Positions 22,958 to 34,694 of a DNA stretch of 64,000 bases are shown here, piece after piece. Each line of letters starts with the position of its first letter. The first letter of the stretch is position 1. The position numbers were made by a program, and so were the translations under genes. The stretch is taken from the NCBI RefSeq assembly GCF_014805685.1, contig NC_060907.1:7773992-7837991 (forward strand), written 5' to 3'. Under the pieces are notes generated by a model. It was given only the letters and a program-made list of their open reading frames with translations. It did not search any database and was not told the DNA's origin. The DNA is from Silurus meridionalis (Eukaryota; Chordata; Actinopteri; Siluriformes; Siluridae).

Positions 22958-23369
22958 AACACGTTCTCAGTCCCAACGTTCTTCGCTTTTTAACAAACTG
23001 GGTACCCTTTTGGTGTCATTTTTCAACATGCAGGGATTCCCATACACTTCTATACAACTCTGAACTGGATCATGCGGCGTTGTTTGACGTGTTAGGTAAG
23101 CAGACTGCCCCGAGATCATGTTTATATGGCTCTCCAGCTGACTTTTGATTTTAAAATTCACTCACTGTCTGATATCAATGTGCCGTCTGTGAAACAGCGT
23201 TCAGCAACACGTTGCTCACTCCCAACTAACCCCAACCTGTTCTCACTAACCCTGACCCTGCAGGTTGAAAAATCACACCAAAGGTGTAACCAGGGTATCA
23301 AAAATTTACGCCAATGGATCCTAACGAACGTGTCCATATGTGACGAGTTGGGAATGAGAATGTGTAGGA
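22958..23369. mobile_element. MITE-like element with short inverted repeats
   Basis: Left end acacgttctcagtcccaac. Right end complement acacattctcattcccaac, 17 of 19 identical. The span is about 410 bp. The inner part again carries cactcccaact and gttctcact motifs. No transposase trace and no clear target duplication, so the superfamily is open. Confidence 0.5.
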
Positions 23370-24349
23370 TAAAGGACATAGTCATGTGACCATCACCTAT
23401 CCATCAGTTTAATTCGCTTTCCTCAAAATGTCTTTGCTTTGCAAACCGTTGCAACTAACCAAACTCTTTCCCAATCTACGGATATGTTTATATGTTCTAT
23501 TGAATTCATGAACAGAATACGACCAATAATAATCAGGCTCACAGACTTCAGAATGTGTAAATGCATGTATTTTTAGCAATTTATTTAGCCACACATTTTG
23601 TATTATATTGACGTGTTTGGAAATGACCTCATGCTTGCTGTCCATTTTACCAACATGGGGGATTTCTACTCTGTGTTTCTCTCTACGTTTCTTGCACCTT
23701 TTGGTAGCATCAGTGTCACACCAACTGTCCCAGTGCCACTGCTATAACATTTTTGATCAATTTTTTTGTGATGAGGATGTGTCAGATAAAGAAAAAAACA
23801 TTGTCAACATTGTGCTGAGAACCTTTAAACTGAATCCATTTTTTTTCCCGACAGGTTTTATTGTCGTTTATGGCTCTTTGAGTCAAGGCCCGCTGTTAGG
23901 CTCGCTTTTATTCTTATAGTCTGTTCATTCTCTTCTACGTACTAACAATGACAGCTCAGTGGTTAAGGCTACATTCTAGAGAAGAAAGTCCAATCTTAGC
24001 TTGGACAAAAGCACTGATGTTCCTTCTCATCAAAGCATCTAAAGAATTAATGTGCAAAGATCATTACTGTAATATCAAGTATGTCGAGCTGTAAAGGACT
24101 GATTCTTGTCTATGATCAAACAATGGCATTTGCATGTGAATATGTATTTGCTTTATGCATCAAAAATATACTGTCAGCTACTGTATAAAGGTGAATTGTG
24201 AAATTCCTCATCCTCAAATAAACCACTGAAGTGGTTGGCAGTGTTTCATTATGGTTTGTACAGTTCTCTGTGCAGGAATATAAACAAAAAAGCACATGCT
24301 TTCTCCACAAAACCCTGTAACAAACCAAAAATATGCACATCCTATTCAT
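23370..24349. other. Mostly unique; small SINE head
   Basis: At about 23945-24000 the stretch gctcagtggttaaggctac resembles a SINE box A region without the rest. Otherwise nothing recognised; the open frames are domain-free. Confidence 0.4.
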
Positions 24350-24562
24350 ATATATTAGGGATGGTCAGATTCACTGATTTGCGTTGGTGCAATGTGACCA
24401 ATATTTTATGTTTTTAAGTTCTTTAAACACAAGCTATGTGAATATGAGTATCAGAACACTATGGCATGTCCTGAAAGTCACATAGAATACAGATTAACAT
24501 GGCAGAGGTAGAGCTGCATCTTCCTGGAGATAGAACAGGAAAAGAACGTCTGGTTTTATATA

Positions 24563-25240
24563 CCTTATTTTCCGGACTATAAGCCGCTACTTTTTCCCCA
24601 CTCTTTGAACCCCGCGGCTTAAACAATTAAGTGGCTAATTTATGGATTTCTCCTGGGTTTTTCCCGTTTTCACAAGCTTCAAGCCAAAAAACTGAGCCCC
24701 ATAACATCAGACCAATGAAATTGCAGAACAAGTTAAGGTGAACCAATAAAACTCTTTATATTAAATGAGATGCGCTCCCACTGAATCGGGCCGCACCACA
24801 TCATAAATATGGATGAGGTTCCTCTGACGTTTGACCTGCCACTCACTCGGACTGTCTACAGGAAATGCGAATCATTCGTCACGCTGAAAACAACCGGGCA
24901 TGAAAAAACGCACTTCACCTGTGTTCTGAGCTGCACGGCATCGGGAGAAAAGATTCACCGATGGTGATTTTTAAATGCACGACGATGCAAAAGGAAAAAC
25001 TCTTGAGAGAAACTGTTGTAAAAGGAAGGAGGAAGACAGTGAACAATGACTTTCTTGGTAGGCTACTGTTTAGATACAAGCCGTGTAACAGACACTGTCT
25101 TTCATTAAAGCCTGTGTAAAGTTCATTAGTTTCAGTGTAGACTGCGGCTTATTTATGTTCAAAATAAAAATCTTGTCAAATAGTCAAATTCAGTGGGTGC
25201 GTCTTATATTTGGGTGCGTTTAAAAGTCCGGAAATTAGGG
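24563..25240 (+). mobile_element. Pogo/Tigger-like transposon derivative (678 bp)
   Basis: Left end ccttattttccggact. Right end complement ccctaatttccggact, 14 of 16 identical. TA stands at both outer edges (24561-24562 and 25241-25242), as for the pogo group. It is inserted into the repeat 24350-25500. A second copy, opposite orientation, is at 52225-52996. Confidence 0.82.
24809..24967 (+). pseudogene. Pogo-like DDE transposase fragment
   Basis: The 52-codon frame begins MDEVPLTFDLPLTRTV and continues with VTLKTTGHEKTHFTCVLSC. It resembles the start of the DDE catalytic domain of pogo/Tigger-like transposases, where the first aspartate sits in an N-M-D-E-(T/V)-P motif. Met and Asp of that motif are present, and the codon before it (aat) would supply the Asn. 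The frame stops soon after TASGEKIHRW, and the other catalytic residues are missing. Non-functional. Confidence 0.7.
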
Positions 25241-25500
25241 TAATCTTTTTTCTTTTTATTGCACTACAAAGGCCTATTTGTGAAAGAGCCATGCATTAGA
25301 AGTCAGAGGGCACTTAAGTTAATTTATGATTTGCTGTCTGTCTGAACCAAAAGAAATAAAAGTGAACTATCTGTACCATATTGAATTGCATGGCATTAGA
25401 TTTTTTTTTTTCTCATTGTATCATATTGCATGAAATCGCGTTGTTTTGAATCGAATCGAAATCAGATCGCATTGGTAGATTGAATATTGGCTGGATTGAA

Positions 25501-26109
25501 TAAAAGGCCTTCCACCAAGTGCACAAATTACCACTAGTCGACTTGGAAAAGAGAGAGCAATCGAGCAATTATTTTTATTTGAATACAAATGTCATCTGAT
25601 TTGGCAAATCTGGTTTACATTCGCTAAGACTCTCACTAAAACAAGCGCGCCATGTTTATCTCGTGCCTTGTTTTTTCATGATGGATTGGAAGCCACTAAA
25701 AAAAGCACTCGAGGCAGAAGCTGCAGGGAATTTGGGAAAACTCCTTTCAAGACAAACTGCTGTGGCTTATTGGCAGAAAAACACACTCTCGCTTCTTCCA
25801 GCGGCGATTCCGAATAATGAACGCGACAGGACGTGGCTTCTCACTGTGGCAAAGAAATGGGACGCTTTCAGAAATGGGGGAGCTGACACTCATCGTCTGT
25901 AGGCCAGGCGCAGAAGTAAGAGAGAATGTTCTAGAAAGAAGGGCTTCTTTCTCATCATATGTTTGGCAAATGCAGAGTTTGTGGTGTAAAAAGAGAGATG
26001 GTTATTCATATATATATTTTTTTTCTTTAACTCTTCCTGGAAAATGTCATGCTCAGAGATTTTCATAAAATGATCCCTGGAAATGTAATGATGGAACACT
26101 GGGCTTTAG
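25501..26109. other. Unique sequence, no gene assigned
   Basis: The 79-codon frame at 25663-25902 (+) has somewhat higher GC than its surroundings but no recognisable domain. Confidence 0.3.
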
Positions 26110-26278
26110 AAATGTAGCACTAATTAGTGTTATGCGAGGGCTGAATAATTTAAATAGCATAACATTATGCAAATAATATTTATTTGGATTATTAGTTGCT
26201 ATTGAAAATGAAATAAGCATAAAATTATGGCATTTGATATTTATGCCTGTCTCGGCCCTGGAAGCAAAATGTCATCAA
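26110..26278. other. Candidate conserved non-coding element
   Basis: Dense homeodomain/POU-like motifs: gcactaattagtgttatg, ataatttaaatagcataac, attatgcaaataatattt (octamer-like atgcaaat) and ttattagttgc, then tcggccctggaagc. Directly followed by a TA microsatellite. Conservation is not tested. Confidence 0.35.

Positions 26279-26281
<3 letters not shown>

Positions 26282-26350
<69 letters not shown>
26282..26350. repeat. (TA)n microsatellite
   Basis: Uninterrupted TA run of about 68 bp. Confidence 0.97.
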
Positions 26351-26875
26351 TATGTGAATATGAGTCAGGATTATTGCTAATAATGTGGATGTGAATGATT
26401 TTTAAAAAATAAATAATTAAAATGGAGAAATGTAAATAACATCTTTTAACGAATTCAGTGGTATTACATTAATAAGAAATGTTTCTCACTAATGTGTGGA
26501 AGACTTAATGAAATATTAGGGTTGGCTAATTCGTAATGAAGGCTTAAAAGCCCCAGGCACTGAGTGATGTGATGTTATTCAGCAAAATCTGTTTTCATTT
26601 ATTATCAGCAAAATTATACTGTACAGAGGTGCTATTTTTCATAATAGGTTAATGGATACAGTTTTTTAATAGTGCCCAGGTGTATGTTGATCTCATTTCT
26701 AAAACTTTTGCATGGATTGGATTGGATTTCAGTATAAAACTGAGTGCCAGATTTATATTTAGGGAACGGTTTTTAACTGTGTGTGTGTCCTCTCCTGCAG
26801 AGGATCTCCACCATAAACCCCCATCCAGCCAGATCAAGTCCCATCTCCTAAATAACCATAAATGGTGCTATACCA
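26351..26875. other. Unique AT-rich spacer
   Basis: Nothing recognised. Confidence 0.45.
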
Positions 26876-27845
26876 CAGCGATGGACATTTACTCAAGTAT
26901 TTGAGTAAATGTCCTACTTTCAAATTTTAGTTTGTAGAGTATTAAAGATATAAGCAACTTTTACTCAGTAGATTTACTTTTTACTTCAATATATTTTAAT
27001 TGACAGTGACCATTATTAATTGCATTTTGCACCTCTGATAATTATCATTAAGGCTCAACACTGCTTTACCTGCATCTCTGCATGTGAGTGACTTTTTGAC
27101 ACTACTGCATTTTCAATACAAAAAGAGCTCAAATAAACTCCAAAAACTTTGAGAATCAGCTTTTGTTGATGTCGAATAAAACGACTATTTCCCTCTCTGA
27201 GACTGAGAGGTGCATCAAATCACAGTCAGCTCTGAATATTTGGTTTTACTATATCTAAGAGGAAGACCGAAGAGGAGGTTTATGGATGTGGTGAAGGAAG
27301 ACATGCAGGTAGTTGGTGTGAAAGAGGCAGATGTAGAGGACAGGGTGGTATGGAGACGGATGATCTGCTGTGGTGACCCCTAATGGGAGCAGCCGAAAGA
27401 AGAAGAAGAAAACTTTATCTAAAATTATTTACTTTCATTTTATTTGTCCATTGAATACTAAGGGTTCTTGTACTTTGTGAAATGATATTGCAACTTTATT
27501 TATTTAATAAAGATACCTTTTTAAATGTTTGCTTTATTATTTTGTCTTTTTTTTGACTGACTTGTTTTGATCTTTGTTTTATTCTGTCATGTTGAAGAGG
27601 TTGTTGTGTTGATGGATAATGCATGTGTTGGGGTGAACAATTTGTTTTTTATTTTAATAAATAAAACCTAATAAATCAACGGTTTGTGGATTTTCACTAA
27701 CGTCGTGGTGTTGAGGACTAGTGCGAGCCTACGTTCAATTTGAGTCAAATACTTAAGTATTGTTCATATCAGATATTTAAAAACGTTTATTCAAGAATTA
27801 TTGGAATTAGTGAATTGAACTTGTAATGGAAAAAGTTTTGCCGTA
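26876..27845 (+). mobile_element. Tol2-like hAT copy, broken by a LINE 3' end
   Basis: Left end cagcgatggacatttactc. The interior is parallel to 8536-9272 over most of its length. The right terminus is not intact. Relative to the other copy it gained 27259-27411. Confidence 0.75.
27259..27411 (+). mobile_element. 5'-truncated RTE-like LINE insertion
   Basis: The frame reads GRPKRRFMDVVKEDM, then VKEADVEDRVVWRRMICCGD, P and a stop. This is the C-terminus of the LINE reverse-transcriptase protein, followed by the 3' tail tgggagcagccgaaagaaga and an agaaga repeat. It is flanked by actatatcta (27248-27257) and actttatcta (27412-27421). The other hAT copy has a single actttatcta near 8830. The clade name is from memory of related fish LINEs. 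Confidence 0.85.
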
Positions 27846-28417
27846 AATTATCTTTATTTTTTCTCTCTGCGCCACGGTTAATTTATAGAAGCATAAAAAA
27901 ACCTTAAAGAGGATTTACTACATGTGCAGTATGAATGCTGGTGGTTTTCATAGTTTACTAGTGCAATAATGATGTCGCTCATCAAATGCAGAGAAATTCT
28001 CATGTAGTGTTTATAATTCATCTACTTAATGATGTACATCTGGAGGACCAGTGATCACTCCTAAATTACATTTTAATTGGACTTATCACATTGTCAAACT
28101 TAAATGTCAGGCCAGTTGTAAAAAGCAAAGATTACAAACCAGTCCATCCAATCTGTCTGAACTCGACTAGACTCCTGTACTGAACTGGACTCCTGTAGCT
28201 TGATGTGATGTCTACAACATGGTCTGGGAAGGTTTTCCACTCTATTCCCAGTAGTGTCTAAAACACTGATGGATCCAGGGTTTGGGCCAGAAGGACACTG
28301 GCCACAGCTGAAATTTGATTGGCCCTTGAACTGCCCCTATATTGTCACTCATCACTGATCTATGCAAAAGAACATTGGCTGAATCGGTCTGACATTTAAC
28401 ACATGAATTGAAAATTA
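27846..28417. other. Unique spacer
   Basis: No gene or repeat partner recognised. Confidence 0.45.
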
Positions 28418-28925
28418 TATGAGGTGGTATCAAAATGTTTTGAGAATAATGGTGATAACTGGTTCTATTCTGTTCTAAGCGCAAATGTAAAATTCTGCAT
28501 GAAACTGGGAAAATCTGCTAAGAGACGGTTGACATGACATACGTTTGACATACGGCGATGCTGCAATGAGTCGTTCCAGGTGTTTTTAATGGCATGTTCA
28601 CTTCAAGAGCGGAAGAACATCGTTGGATGATGATGATGAGAGATCAGAAAGACCCCCAAAATCAAAATCATTCTGCAACATTCGTGCATGATGATCGGCG
28701 GAAAACAATCCACATGATTTCGCTTCCGCACCCACCCTTGCGTGCCAGATTTGTCTCCAGCGGACTTACACCTCTTGAAGATCCAGCTCAAAGGTCGCCG
28801 TTTTGATACCATTGCGGAAATCCAGCGTTAATCGCAGAAGGTGCTTGACATGCTTCGAAAAGGAGGACATATTCCAGAAGTGGCAGGAACACAGGGAGCA
28901 CAGTACTGCTGACCAAAGAAGACTG
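28418..28925 (+). pseudogene. Mariner-like transposon fragment
   Basis: The 5' end is tatgaggtggtatcaaaatg, matching the end of the copy at 38900. Farther on one frame reads DLSPADLHLLKIQLKGRRFD, TIAEIQR, a stop, then SQKVLDMLRKGGHIPEVA. The SPD/SPA..F.LF.K.K..LKGRRFDTI.EIQ wording is the C-terminal region of a mariner transposase around the third catalytic acid. Much of the upstream gene is missing and the frame contains a stop. Not active. Confidence 0.75.
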
Positions 28926-29489
28926 ATTTTGAAGTTGATAGTGTTTAAACGTAGATTACCATAGGATTTTATTTATTTTTTAGAGTACACATTATTCTAG
29001 GTTTCAAAAAATAACCTTGTGTACACCAGTGAGAGAGTAAATGGTAAACCCAAAAACAAAAGAACAACTTCCCAAGCATTGTAATGTGTAGATGACTGTG
29101 GAATTTGGCTTCATCAAGATGGAAATAAAATACATTCAGTGGTTTTCTTTAGCATCTGGGGTGGTCAAAGTGGTCTCCAGTCTCCAGTATAAACACTGAT
29201 CCTAATGTTGCATCCGTCCTGAACTGACCTCACTTTCCTTCACAGCTGCAAGATCTACAGTAAAACAACCAAATAAAGTTTTCCATGAAGTCATACCATC
29301 TACAAAACTGTTTCATTTTCCCCCCTACTTTATCAAGTGCAAAGCAAAAAACTCTTCAAAATTTCATTTATTTCTTCAACGTCTAAGCTGGAATGAAAAG
29401 ATTTGACTCGCACCAGTAACTCTGAGAAACACGCAGCTGGAAATGTGCCACAGTCGAAAGCACTCTACAACACAACTTAATTATTTGTT
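28926..29489. other. Unique spacer
   Basis: Nothing recognised. Confidence 0.45.
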
Positions 29490-30320
29490 TTAGTCAGACC
29501 AGCATGAGGTGAAGGGTCAAGTGCCAGAGTTAATTGTGGATATTGAAGGGAAAAGAGCCTGTGGTTATGGGAACATGCATATTTCTTTTCATAGCAATTG
29601 CAAGCATTCACTCAGAGAAAGTACAAAAAGAGGTCCCAGAAAGGCCCTGAAAGATAAGCCATGTGGAGAAAAGTCAGATCGAAGAACCTAAAATGCAACC
29701 ATGTGAATGCAATCAAATATAATGTTACTTATCTCACAGTAAATCATTACAGGCTGGTCGATGTATGTTAATCATTTTAGCAAAATTAGCACTAGTCTTG
29801 TTTAAACATGTCTTATTTCTCCCCCACAGGACCTTGCCTATCAGAGTTAATTCATGAGTAACGTTCTATTGACCTCACCAAGCATATCAAGGTGATTTTC
29901 ACCTAGTTAAAGGCCAGCATTAAAAAATCACAGAGTCACATTCGAATCGTTCTCGCAGTGACTTTTGTCCCCCTGGCTTAGCTCAAGTAGATAATATTAT
30001 CACAGGTAAGAGGAAGGAAAGACAGCAAGAACAGGGAAAGGCAAAAGGACAAAAAAATACTGTGATTTAATTATAACACAGGCAGTTTGACAATTACACT
30101 GTGTTTTAATCACTACATTGAAATAATTACTAGAAAAAAGCCACAGGAGGGAATGTATTTATGTGTGCTTTGGTAGGCGTGGGAAAACATGTGCTGGATG
30201 TATAACGGTATTATGTGGCAGGCCATCTGCAGCATAAATGACTCATTATGTTTCAATGGGACACATAAGCTCATCTGAATAGGAATCTTTTTTCTGATAT
30301 TGGGCTCAAAATCTTTCGCT
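29490..30320. other. Candidate conserved non-coding cluster
   Basis: Several non-repetitive, complex stretches (29500-29700, 29830-29990, 30170-30290) with few open frames. They include gttaattcatgag, ggtgattttcacctag and cataaatgactcattatg. Suggestive of regulatory DNA only. Confidence 0.25.
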
Positions 30321-30594
30321 GATTAGGGATGCTTACGAATATAAATACATTATTCTGTTTGAAGAGGTAACATATAGCAAGAAGTTAGATATGAAGCTCT
30401 ATGGCAGAAGCTAGTGGTCAAATATGATGCCCTTGTGACAAACAAAAAAGTAGATTATTGAATATGTGTTAATTTATCTTTAGTATCTGCCAAATATCTT
30501 ATTGTTTATTTTATGAAAATAGAACCAACTTAATAAAAAAAGGAATAAGTTTGTGTACAAGTATATTAACCACCAAATCATTCTAATAAAGATG

Positions 30595-30800
30595 CTTTTT
30601 ACTTGCCACATGTACATTACAACACAGTAAAATTCTTTCGTCGCCAAAAAAAAAGAACACAGGGTCAGCCTTTATACAGAACCCCTGGAGCACTGATGGT
30701 TATGGACTAAGTAGCAGCTTGACAATACTGTGGCTTGAACCCCCAACCTTCCAATCAGTAACCCAGAGCCTTAACGACTGCCCTACTTCCCCAAATCTAG
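30595..30800 (-). mobile_element. tRNA-derived SINE, minus strand
   Basis: Box B complement gtggcttgaacccccaacc, box A complement gccttaacgactgccc, and gccacatgtacattacaaca at the other end. Same subfamily as 11205-11410. Confidence 0.72.
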
Positions 30801-31234
30801 GCCACACCTATATCAGGTTTAAAGCTGGAGTATTGAATCTATAAAAGTATAAATACTTGGAGCACTGCTCATACAAATATAGCTAAAGATACATATTTAC
30901 ATACAGATAATAGCAGTTTGAAAGGCCCCCCGAATGTTGATTTACTAATTTAGCTAAAGAAATAATTTGTAGCACTGCAACACTGATCAAACAGTATGCT
31001 ATGCATATATACATTACAAAATTAAACAAGAAACATTGATTGATAATACAGTCACTAATACAGTACAGGTTTGCTTCTGACTGTTCCAAAGCATTGACAC
31101 CAGGGACTCCTTTAAAATGCTAAATAAACATAGAAAGCTTTTTCATAGAAGCCATTTTAAATCCATTTAGACTATTCATCATATGAGTTCCTATTTTAGT
31201 CATTATTTTGTACATACATTATTAGAATATAATT
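30801..31234. other. Unique AT-rich spacer
   Basis: Nothing recognised. Confidence 0.45.
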
Positions 31235-31253
31235 AGAACCTATTAATGATAAA

Positions 31254-31486
31254 CAAACTTTCTTTCGGCTCCTCCCGTTAGGAGTCGCCACAGCGGATCC
31301 ATGATCCGCATGTTTGATTTGGCACGTTTTTACGCTGGATGCCCTTCCTAACGCAACCCTCCACCTTTTATCCGGGCTTGGGACCGGCACTAAGAGTGGC
31401 TGGGGTTGGTTCCCTGAACGGGGATTAAACCCGGGCCGCAGCAGCGAAAGCGCCGCATCCTAACCACTAGACCACCAGGGAACCGC
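31254..31486 (-). mobile_element. tRNA-Glu-derived SINE with 19-bp target duplication
   Basis: Minus strand, 5' to 3': a tRNA-Glu-like head with ccctggtggtctagtggtta and box B cccgggtttaatcccc, then a body with gtgccggtcccaagcccgg and ggaagggcatccagcgta, then a tail ctgtggcgactcctaacggg with ggagccgaaagaaag. The duplication agaacctattaatgataaa stands at 31235-31253 and 31487-31505, identical. The body matches the LINE 5' fragment at 57172-57295 and the tail matches the LINE 3' end at 27361-27400. Confidence 0.92.
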
Positions 31487-31505
31487 AGAACCTATTAATG
31501 ATAAA

Positions 31506-32039
31506 GGACTTAAAAAAAAATGCAATATTGTTTCTAGCTGCGATCATGTCTAACTAAGAAAATTTCAATTAAGCAAGAACAGCGAAAAAACAAGTAGTTC
31601 ATGTAATATTAATTATGCTAATTTACATAATATTAAATAAAATGGGTTTGTATGGTGTGGTAGCAAAAGTCTGGGATCCAATAAATGACAAAACAACAAC
31701 ATTTTTTACTTCTAGATTTTTAGTTTTCTACTGTGTCTTCAATAAAATCAGAAGTAGACAAGTTGGGTGATCGATTTGGCCAATCACGTGTCTCTTTTCC
31801 CCTCAAAAACTTTATAGCTGCTTTAAATATTTTTTGGGGGTCATATTTCAAAATCAAAGGTGTTTGCGGTTAAAGCTGCACCTGTACACGTCATGAAACT
31901 CTGTACTGTCGGGTGTACTGTATATTTATATTCATCTCATCTGCTCTGAAAACTTCTCTCCAGAACTCAGGCTTTTATTTTATCTTATTGTACTTTTTTG
32001 AAAGAAAATATAACCTGACCTTTCAGTAAACCCTCTGAC
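31506..32039. other. Unique AT-rich spacer
   Basis: Nothing recognised. Confidence 0.45.
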
Positions 32040-32350
32040 TTAATGCTACTGCGCTCATTTATCCTGATTCTATACTCTCCTGGCGGCCTGATTGACACTT
32101 CTTTGGTCCTAATATTGAAAGACGGCGCCAGGCTTCAGATGCAAATGTCACATTTAACCACTGCTCTAGACCTTTTATTGGGTCTATTGTTATTAGCATG
32201 GGGTAATAATAATGTAACCGGAAAAGTGCAGGACTTAGGTGCTTTATGGTTACATGAAATTGAGGGACTATATGCAGATGTGGGCCAAGAGCTAGTAACT
32301 GTCAGCATCAGATGTCCGAATTGGAAAATGTGACCGTGGTTTGTTGGGGT
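32040..32350. other. Candidate conserved non-coding element
   Basis: Complex sequence with ggcggcctgattgacac, tgaaagacggcgccaggc and cagatgcaaatgtcaca (octamer-like). Both strands carry open frames (96 codons on +, 76 on -) without a known domain. It could be an exon of an unknown gene, but there are no convincing splice sites at its borders. Confidence 0.3.
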
Positions 32351-33567
32351 AGTTGCTGCTGCCAATAGAAATGGTTAAATTATTTTTGGAAAGTGCTGAT
32401 CCCCTGACAATTTCATGTGCAACAGTGTACACAGAACGGCGTGAAAAACAGAAAGCAAACTAGAAAGGCTAGCTCGAGAAAAAATGGAGGGTAGAGTACT
32501 TTAAATAATTCTTTGAAAGCATCATATAATGCATCTAGAAATGCATTGGGCAAATTGCAGTTTAGTTCAACAATTCCTAGGCTCCTAGGAAAAGTTTCTT
32601 GTGCTGTTTGTTAAAAAAATTTGAGAAAATCTTTGCCAATACATATATGCAAGCTATGAGTGTGCTATTTTTAGCACTGTCACTTTTCATCTCAAGTAAC
32701 AGTAACTATAGCATAATAGTATAGAGTATAATCTGGCCTTATAATCGAATGATCCACAGCTTCTTTCATCACTCATCATGCATAGCTGTCCATGCATGTT
32801 ATGATTCTCCTTCCTAGTATTCCCAGCAATTTCTCCAGAGTAGTGCATCACTGAAGGCCGGAGGTCCTTGCCAGAAGAGAAACAGCTCACTAATGGCATT
32901 TCAAAGCCAATGTGGGAGAAGAATACAAGCAGCTTTTGATTAATAGGGTTGTAACAAGGACCTCGAGGACAGCAGAGAAGAAAAAAATGTTGCAAAAATA
33001 TGCAAGAGGACGACACAACAAGATAAAAATCAATGCATCATGTGCCAGTGTGTGTGACAAGTGTACAAATGACCAATATAAGTAACTAGAGTTTACTGCT
33101 ATACAGTAGCTTCTAAGTCGATGCTTTATGAGAAGTAAAACAGAACAAGCTCAAATTACTGTCAAGCTGTCAATGCTTTAGGGTGTGCATAATTACTAAA
33201 TGCTGTACTAATAGTGGTTTTAATGAAAAAAAATCAGAAAAATTGAGGAAATCTGGCTGTAGTTGTAGTGTGCTAGTGTTTCTGTCTATTTATAATAATG
33301 ATTAACCTTCTCAAAATCAAATCTTGAAAGTAATTGTTTAGCAAGCTGTCCATGATGTACATGTGAGGGTCCTGTCACATGACTGAGTAGCTGATCCTAA
33401 ACAAAAGAAAGCAGTTATTAAATATGAACTCCAGTCCCTGTCCTGGACACACACCTCTTATTTTCCTTTCAAATAAAAAACTAGCAAACTAAAGACTCAG
33501 TATTGTCCATTTGGTCTCATCTCTACCATTTATAAATCAGTTATAAATCTTCCCTGCAAAAAAAAAA
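32351..33567. other. Unique spacer
   Basis: Contains a 109-codon minus-strand frame (32687-33016) without any domain. No repeats recognised. Confidence 0.4.
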
Positions 33568-33740
33568 AAAAAAAGGGGACATGGTGTCTTAGTGGCTAAG
33601 ATGTTGGACTGTGAACCAGAAAGTCATGATTTTTATTCCCTGTATGACCAAGCTGCCCCTGGTGTATTCTTGAGCAAGGTCTATAAACATTAACTGCTGA
33701 GTTGTTCTAGATAGCTACATAGATAGAGAGTTGCTCTAGT
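33568..33740 (+). mobile_element. tRNA-derived SINE
   Basis: gtcttagtggctaagatgtt and gaaccagaaagtcatgattt resemble boxes A and B. Then ccaagctgcccctggtgtat and cttgagcaaggtctataaac. An A17 run precedes it. Confidence 0.6.
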
Positions 33741-33895
33741 GTTTATTAAACATATATTTAGTACTAATCTTTAAATCAGCATGGTATCTTTTTTTTTTTG
33801 GCAATGCATATTTCTAATTGTATTTTTTTTTTTCATAGGAGAAAATTGATGAAATGTGTTTGTCTACTGTATGTCTGGAAATGTCAATGACAAAT

Positions 33896-34015
<120 letters not shown>

Positions 34016-34162
34016 TAGATGTATTAACTTTTGTTGCCAGTTATTTAGACAATAGTTGCTGTATTTTGAGTAAATTTTAGAGGACAGTAAATCTGTACTG
34101 CTACAGTTGCACATTAACTACACTAAAATATCTCCAAGTATTAAATCAATTTGCCAATATAA

Positions 34163-34236
<74 letters not shown>
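34163..34236. repeat. (TA)n microsatellite
   Basis: TA run of about 70 bp followed by ttattatt and a T-rich stretch. Confidence 0.97.
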
Positions 34237-34240
<4 letters not shown>

Positions 34241-34694
34241 ATTATTTTTTTTTTTTGCAAAAAATATTTTAAAAAATCCTTACAAAAGTAATGAAATATT
34301 TAAATGAAGACCAATTTAAAGACATTTATGTAAAGAAGACTTTATGTATTTAATTAGAACTCTTTTTTTTATTAAAATCAAATATTCATTACCTTTACTT
34401 ACTACCGTTGATTAAATTTGAGAATGAATTGATTAAAATTTAAAGAAATAAGACATAAGAAATAATAATAAAAGAATTTACAAGATAAAAAAAAAGATTT
34501 ACAATTTAAATGTAAGAAATTAATAGAAATAATGATAATTAAAAAATCTACAGCTAGTTTGACAGTAATTTTAGAGCCACTACCTCCTCATCCCCATCCT
34601 GCTTCAAACTAAAAGTTTGGAGACATAACAACGAACCGAGTAGAACTCCATCTTATATTTTCCAGATAGTTTTCTTTCACCTTTCAAAGATCCA
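34237..34694. other. Very AT-rich unique DNA
   Basis: Mostly A/T. No gene. Confidence 0.5.

Larger units (their letters stand above)
24350..25500 (+). mobile_element. Dispersed repeat, broken by a pogo-like element
   Basis: The block 24420-24560 (tgtcctgaaagtcacataga, then ttaacatggcagaggtagag) and the block after 25250 (ctgtctgaaccaaaagaaat, then gaatcgaatcgaaatcag) are contiguous in the minus-strand copy at 43858-44400. Ends with agggatg and cgattcg-type wording suggest a DNA transposon. No transposase seen. Confidence 0.6.

Noticed and set aside
31425..31486. A tRNA-Glu gene
   Set aside because: The tRNA-like part is the head of a SINE with body, tail and target duplication, and its anticodon arm is altered. 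The same holds at 47400-47470.
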